A stretch of DNA of 64,000 bases from Ctenosaura bakeri (taxonomy: Eukaryota > Chordata > Lepidosauria > Squamata > Iguanidae), in NCBI GenBank assembly GCA_948474755.1, contig CAOLHI010001252.1:124001-188000 (forward strand), in the 5' to 3' direction. The notes under the pieces are model-generated. The model did no database searches and was not told the DNA's origin. It saw nothing but the letters and a program-made list of their open reading frames with translations. The position numbers were made by a program, and so were the translations under genes. Positions 58,635-64,000 of this stretch are shown piece by piece. Every line of letters begins with the position of its first letter. Positions within the stretch are counted from its first letter, which is position 1.

Positions 58635-58668
58635 TTCTCTCTCTCTCTCTGCTTTTCTCTCTCTTTCT
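58635..58668. repeat. (CT)n stretch
   Basis: An imperfect CT-rich run. Confidence 0.8.
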
Positions 58669-60536
58669 AAATAATAAAGGTAAGGGGGCCTATTTGTCCA
58701 GGGCAGGTGATAGTACTGTGATCATATAACTTTGAGAATTGACGTTTGCACACCTACCCACATTTTTTTCTTTTGTATTTTGTCTGTGGTTGTGAGCTTG
58801 CAAGCTGGGAGGTTATCTTTTACTCTCTGTACAGTGCTTGGAAAACTGGTGCTTTTTAAGTGAAATCAGATGCTTTATAAGCAGTCAATAATATTTATTT
58901 ATTTAGTATATTTATCCACAACTAGAAAGGGTCCTCGAAATAATATGTGAGAGAAAGGGAGAAGGAAAGAATCCCTGCCTATAGGCTAATAATATCACCA
59001 TCACCATGTCATACAATTTGATGCCCCATGTTTTTTATGCTGAATTGTAAATGTCTGTCTGTTTGTCCTAGTACTGAAGGCTTGGGGGAATAAAGTGAAA
59101 TAAGTCTATCTGTGGTATTTTAATTTTTTTAAAAGGTAAATTCATAATGCATCAACTTAGTTTACCCAGGATTTCAGTGTGGATATGAAATTTCAGTTTC
59201 CATATACGCATCATGTTCCTGGGTGGATGGTCAGGATACATGCACACAGTGGCTTGCTGGAATAACAAACAAGGGTTGCTCTTTTCCCTTTTGCCTATGC
59301 ATCGAAACACACTTTATGCAGTGATGTGGATTAAGCACCTTGCTCATTATCTAATAATGCTGGCCTGGCACAGATGGGAATCACTCTTGCAGTATAATTA
59401 AGATCTAGAGAGACTTCAGGTCCCAGTACAGGCAGGAGGGTCACTGAGGACAGCAGCTAAGGTGGAGGAATGAAAATAGATTCTTGCAGCTCCCTTGGGA
59501 CTTACATCCCAAACAACCTTTGTGTCAGCAGCGGTTCTGCAAACCAGTGGGACTGTCCTGGAACAAGTGAATTGAGGACTGAAACTTGACAACCCCATTT
59601 GGTAAGATTTGATTGATGCTGCAAAAGTTTGTGCTATAGCACACAAAAGTGCAATTTTGTCATTGTGAAGAGGAACTAAGTTAACCCTCCTGCGCAAACT
59701 TGCCTTGAACGAAATGAGACTGTTAGTCCATCGAGTGCAATTACTTAGTGTCTCAAGTGAGTTTCTTTTCTAGCCTTGGTACTTGATATCCTTTTAAGAT
59801 ACCAGTCCTTTCCACTGAAAAGGCTCAGTGTAGGAATTTATATGTGAAATGTAGATATTCTGCTTCTGAGCTTTCCCTGTCACTGCCATAAAAATAAATC
59901 TTTCCTGCAAACTAAGTCAATTAAAACTAGCAAATACTTTTGGGCGTGTCTCAGTTAACAAAGCAGAAACACCCTCAGAAGCAGAAACACCCTTTTAAAA
60001 AGTATTTTTATGCCTGCCAGCCTCCCTTTTCCTTTTTGTCACAGGCAAGCCAAACAGAAGCCTCCGGAATCCCTTACTGAGCATTGATGAATAACAGAAC
60101 GAAGAGAAAAGGGGAGAGCTAGAGGCATATCTCACTAGCTACCACAAGCATGTTAAAGAAGCATAGGTTTGAATTTGGCTATCAAAAGGAAATCATAAGA
60201 AAAGTGGGGGCTGGTGAAAGAAAGAAAAATAATTATTGGATGCATTTTGAAAGACTCTTTCAAATGGTCTCTAGAAGGTTCAGACTGTTTTTGTTTACTT
60301 ATGTAATTGACTTACTGATTTGGTTGTCAAGCCACATATGTATATTGTTAGGTTTGGATAAAATATTTGGTGAAAAAAATGTTGAGCCATTCTTTTTTTC
60401 CCCCTCTCTCTCTCATGTAGGAAACTACTCCTATTTTTTCCACATTATTTCTGTCTCTGGTACCAAACTGTCTGTTAAAGAAGTATTGGCCAGAAATGGA
60501 GGTATTCCTGTAATATAATGCAATCTTCCCCAGTCT

Positions 60537-61443
60537 TGAGTGTTACCCTGTTTACTGAGGATCCCGGGAGGGACACCTAAATGCGCTCTCAATTAACTAA
60601 GTTGGGGAAATTAGCTAGAGCACAAGTTAGCAATATGAGAGGCAGGGTAACACAGCAGAATCTTTTACCCAATGTCTACAGGGTCAGGCCAAGCCAAGAA
60701 GCAAACCGGAGTTTAAGAATAATTGAGATTTTTATAAAATACAGACACACAGTGTATGCAACACAGAATCACACAAGTAACTAAGGAAAATAAAGGTTGG
60801 AGTGGTATAGAGGGATTTGGAGAGGGATTGTTGAATTGGGTGATACGAAACCTGTCCTGAAGTCTGGAAGAATAGAAAGCGATGCTGGGGTTCGATGTGG
60901 CTCAGCACATGTAGCTGAGGGGAAGCTCACCAAGCAAAGCAGCAGCAAGGCGGTCTGGAACTCGGGAGCAATCCGAGGAAGGTCTTGGAATCAGGGGTTT
61001 TTATAGGGAGAAATGTAACTGCAGGCTATTCCGTACCTGGGGAGTTTTGGGCGTGAGACAAAGCTTTGGAAAGGTCAAAATTTAGCATGATTGAGTTAAG
61101 TTCGAATTGACAAAGAGGTAGACGGTATGCAAATGCATGATGCTTGACAGTTGAGTATTCAGCTTGCCAAGTTGCCTGCTCGGGGCAGGGAGTTCTTTGT
61201 AAGCAGTGTGCATACATAATGAGGGTGTGTGCAGAGAGGTCTCCTAAAGCGGTGATCTGGCTATTTCTGGCCTGCCTGTATTGTGTTGGGATATTGCAGC
61301 ATTTGATGGCCGAGCCTAGTTCTGTGCTTGTCCAGGGGCCTCACAAACACGTGGAGAGGGGTGGTGGAAGAGAGCCAAATTATTGATATCAAAATGATAT
61401 CTTTATGCTATCTCCAAGGAGGCCTAACCTGCAGTAACATGAG
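60537..61443 (-). mobile_element. Solo LTR of an endogenous retrovirus-like element (copy B)
   Basis: An 899-bp unit (60541-61439) with TGTTAC...GTAACA ends and a 4-bp duplication TGAG on each side (60537-60540, 61440-61443). It aligns along its whole length with the copy at 17.3 kb in the same orientation, with many point changes and small gaps. The TATAAAAA box is kept (60998-61005, minus strand), but the AATAAA signal of copy A is changed here to TATAAA. No internal genes are present. Confidence 0.9.
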
Positions 61444-61479
61444 TCTCTAAATATTGTTATGTTACAGTTGCCATTATCC

Positions 61480-64000
61480 TCTGTCTTGCATGGCCAGTAG
61501 TTAGATGATACAGTTGTAGTCCCACAATATCAGGGAATCCAGAGCTGGGAAAAGATGGTTGAATTTCTGGGACACAGAAATAATAGTTGGCATAATATGG
61601 GGCCATTGTTGGCTTTCCTCTTTCTATCACTATAGCTTTGAGGACTTCCTAGAGCATCCTAGAACATGAGCAAGGATGAGAGCATCAGTGCTGCATTCAC
61701 AGCATTGATGAGGTCCTTAATCCCAGCCTCCTGAAACTGTTACAGAAATAAAAGAAAAATAGGTCATCATCCCATTTGGACAAATAGTAGAAGCAGAGTC
61801 AACCAAAGATACTCGGATTAGTGGGACAGAGTAACAAGTAATGTAACCCCCTCCCTCCAACAAAAGTTAAGAGGCAAACCAAACCAAATTATTTTGGCAC
61901 AAGTCTCCCTTTCTTTAATAGTAAAAATACAACAGCAGATTAAAAAACTAACAATTTACTGCCCTACCATGCCACTTAAAATCTACTGCCTAGGGCAGAT
62001 GCCTCAGTAACTACTGCTAGGTTGTCCATGAGTGGAACTGTGGAAGTCACAGTATCACACTTTAAATGTGACCCCCCCACACCTTCTGGCACCTCTAAAG
62101 GAATCCTTCCATAAGCAGAATTAAAATATTTATTATTTCTCTAACCTGGAGTGGCATTGCTGTCACTGACCGCAAAGTAACAGTGGCACATAACTTAAAG
62201 TCTTAAAATTGGACAACAGTCTAGCAGATGTGCAATGAGAGGCAAAGCAAGAGCTGATCTCTCTGGATAAATGTCGATCTGCATTATTAAATGAAACCGT
62301 GTTTAAGACACGGACTGTCAAATGTGTTTTTCTTTGAAGACATGAGAGGAATTGAAATGTATTTTCAAAGCAGGTATCCTTTGCTTTTCCCCCTGATCAA
62401 TTTTGTTTCTTGGTTTGAAGCATTAATTACTATACTACCTCTTACCTTATTCCCCATCTAGGTCTTGCAATATAGAGGTAGATCAGAGGATTAGAGAAGG
62501 ATTTAAGACAATTTCCTGAAGTGTTCATCAGAAGGTGTTTGGCCACCTGATATCCTTTTAAATCAGGGATATGTTTTATCTTCTTCAGTGAACCTGGCAA
62601 CATCAGGCGTGCTGCATCTCCTTAAGAAAAACCTTCAAAGGGGAGGATATTGCAAGATCAGTAGTCACTTTCCAAGTCAATACTTTTTACCTGAGGCATG
62701 AAAGTACTGCAGTCATTTGAGATCATCCCATAGACTCTTCAACTCTGTTCTGCCTGAAATATATGTATGCATTCGTTGTCTTGGAAAAGAAGTTACAGAA
62801 GATAAGCTTTTTTGCAGAGTTACAGAAGACAAACTGTTTTGCAGTTTCAATCCCTGGTATTTTCAGTTAGGACTAGGAATGAAGCCTACCTGAAACCTTG
62901 AAGAGCAGGCCAATGAACCCCAAACTCTATTAATGTTGTTGATTCCCAATTTCTACCAGCCCAATCCAGGGTTCTTCTCACCAGGGTTCTGAACTCTTGA
63001 AAAGCATGTTTTTCAAGCATTTTATGAACTTTTCAAATATTCTTTCCATCCCTGTGGATGACCACTACCAGTGAGTGCTGGAAAATACTGTGTTAGATAG
63101 TCCAGTGGTTTGGCTAGCATAAGGCAGCTTCCTGCAGTCCTGACAAAAACGTGAGAATGAGTGGCAGTTTTTTCTCAGCTTACCCATTAAAAATGTCTGT
63201 ACAAGAACAATAATGTTAAAAAAAAGGTTATGAGGTATTTGGGATGTAACATCATGCCATGCTTTGATATTACTTTGTACATAAGCAGAAACTGTCTCCT
63301 TCCATTATGCACTGGGCTTGATCTTAATTTGTGAACAAAATATGGTTTAAAATAATTATTGTTTTCCTGATTCCAACAAAACATCAAACAATGGTATGCT
63401 ATGGATCCAGAAAGAGGTTGTAAAATCACAGTGTATGATGGTGGTAAGGAGAGAAGAGGGGTGACTTAATCTATGTGTTCACATTCTATAATACTATTTT
63501 TTCCAAGATCAACTTTCTTAGGTCCTATTTTTTGTTTATGATTTTTTTAAAAAAGCAGTAATCAGGAAAAAATCATGCACATTTTGGTATGGAATTTATC
63601 ATAATGTTTGCAACCCTCTCCAAATGATGCCATTTTTGTATTCTGGTTTCCTAATGTACATAATTGTTCTATGAATCAGAAAATGCAGAGACATGCAAAA
63701 ATTCAAGGATAATTCTATTCTAGTTGGCATATTAGTTTGTGATATGTGATAATTTGCATACATATCTGCAGCAGTAAAATCATAATATTGGAAGACAGTG
63801 TGCATGACCCAAAGATCTTATGGGTTATTTCTGTTAAGGGGACATAGGGCATGAATACATAGTTTTCCCACTTGCACAGTCAGTGTGAGTGTACAGGTAT
63901 GTGTGCTGGATTCAATGGCATTGCAGAGAACAGGAGATGTTTGTACTTACCTATAATGTGTACTCCTTCATGACCTAGAGATGGAGTAATATTACATGGA
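61480..64000. other. No recognisable gene
   Basis: AT-rich DNA. A possible family-C relic (GTTGTAGTCCCACAATATCA) lies near 61518, and a local duplication (GTTACAGAAGA..) at about 62790-62843. Otherwise I see nothing to annotate up to the window end. Confidence 0.5.

Noticed and set aside
60150..60518. 122-codon plus-strand frame just before solo LTR B
   Set aside because: It has hydrophobic stretches but no conserved motif, and its start context and flanks give no support. The LTR has no internal region, so it is not a viral gene remnant that I can show.
1..64000. CRISPR arrays, operons or prokaryotic systems
   Set aside because: No regularly spaced direct repeats with unique spacers, no ribosome-binding-site-led gene rows. 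All repeats fit eukaryotic transposons or microsatellites.

Overview
The window is nuclear DNA from an amniote, most likely a squamate reptile (lizard). This rests on its repeat content: CR1-type LINEs ending in ATTCTATG tails, tRNA-derived SINEs with a CORE/MIR-like middle, 5S-rRNA-derived SINEs, palindromic nonautonomous DNA transposons, and solo LTRs. There are no operons, no bacterial gene density and no intact multi-exon protein gene that I can recognise. Almost all open frames over 60 codons are chance frames, translated microsatellites or pieces of transposons. The one long frame of clear identity is the CR1 reverse transcriptase at 43.8-45.5 kb, and it is broken by a frameshift and a stop codon.

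Layout. 0-22.3 kb is AT-rich intergenic or intronic DNA holding decayed CR1 copies (2.1-3.2, 10.0, 19.3-20.0 kb), SINEs, a hAT element with a perfect 8-bp target duplication (10.66-11.40 kb), a minus-strand solo LTR (17.28-18.19 kb), and a stack of different DNA elements at 21.2-22.4 kb. 22.7-25.6 kb and 29.3-31.0 kb are two dense CpG islands about 4-5 kb apart, the only part of the window that looks like gene promoters. Both contain splice-donor-like sites on the + strand and short candidate 5' exons. I cannot name the gene, and the rest of the window could be its introns or flanking DNA. An unusual nested palindrome lies inside the first island (23.07-23.29 kb).

31-64 kb is again repeat-rich non-coding DNA: SINEs, the main CR1 copy, palindromic elements with 3-bp target duplications (47.3, 49.9, 51.6, 54.4 kb), an inverted-dimer repeat with a hammerhead-like core (38.5 kb), and a second solo LTR of the same family as the first (60.54-61.44 kb).

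How the elements relate. The 5S-derived and tRNA-derived SINEs have unrelated RNA-polymerase-III heads but nearly the same 3' end, which suggests both were copied by the same LINE machinery. The CR1 copies at 10.0 and 45.4 kb are almost identical at their 3' ends and so probably belong to one fairly young subfamily. Family names for the DNA transposons are inferred from end sequence and target-duplication length; no database search was possible.
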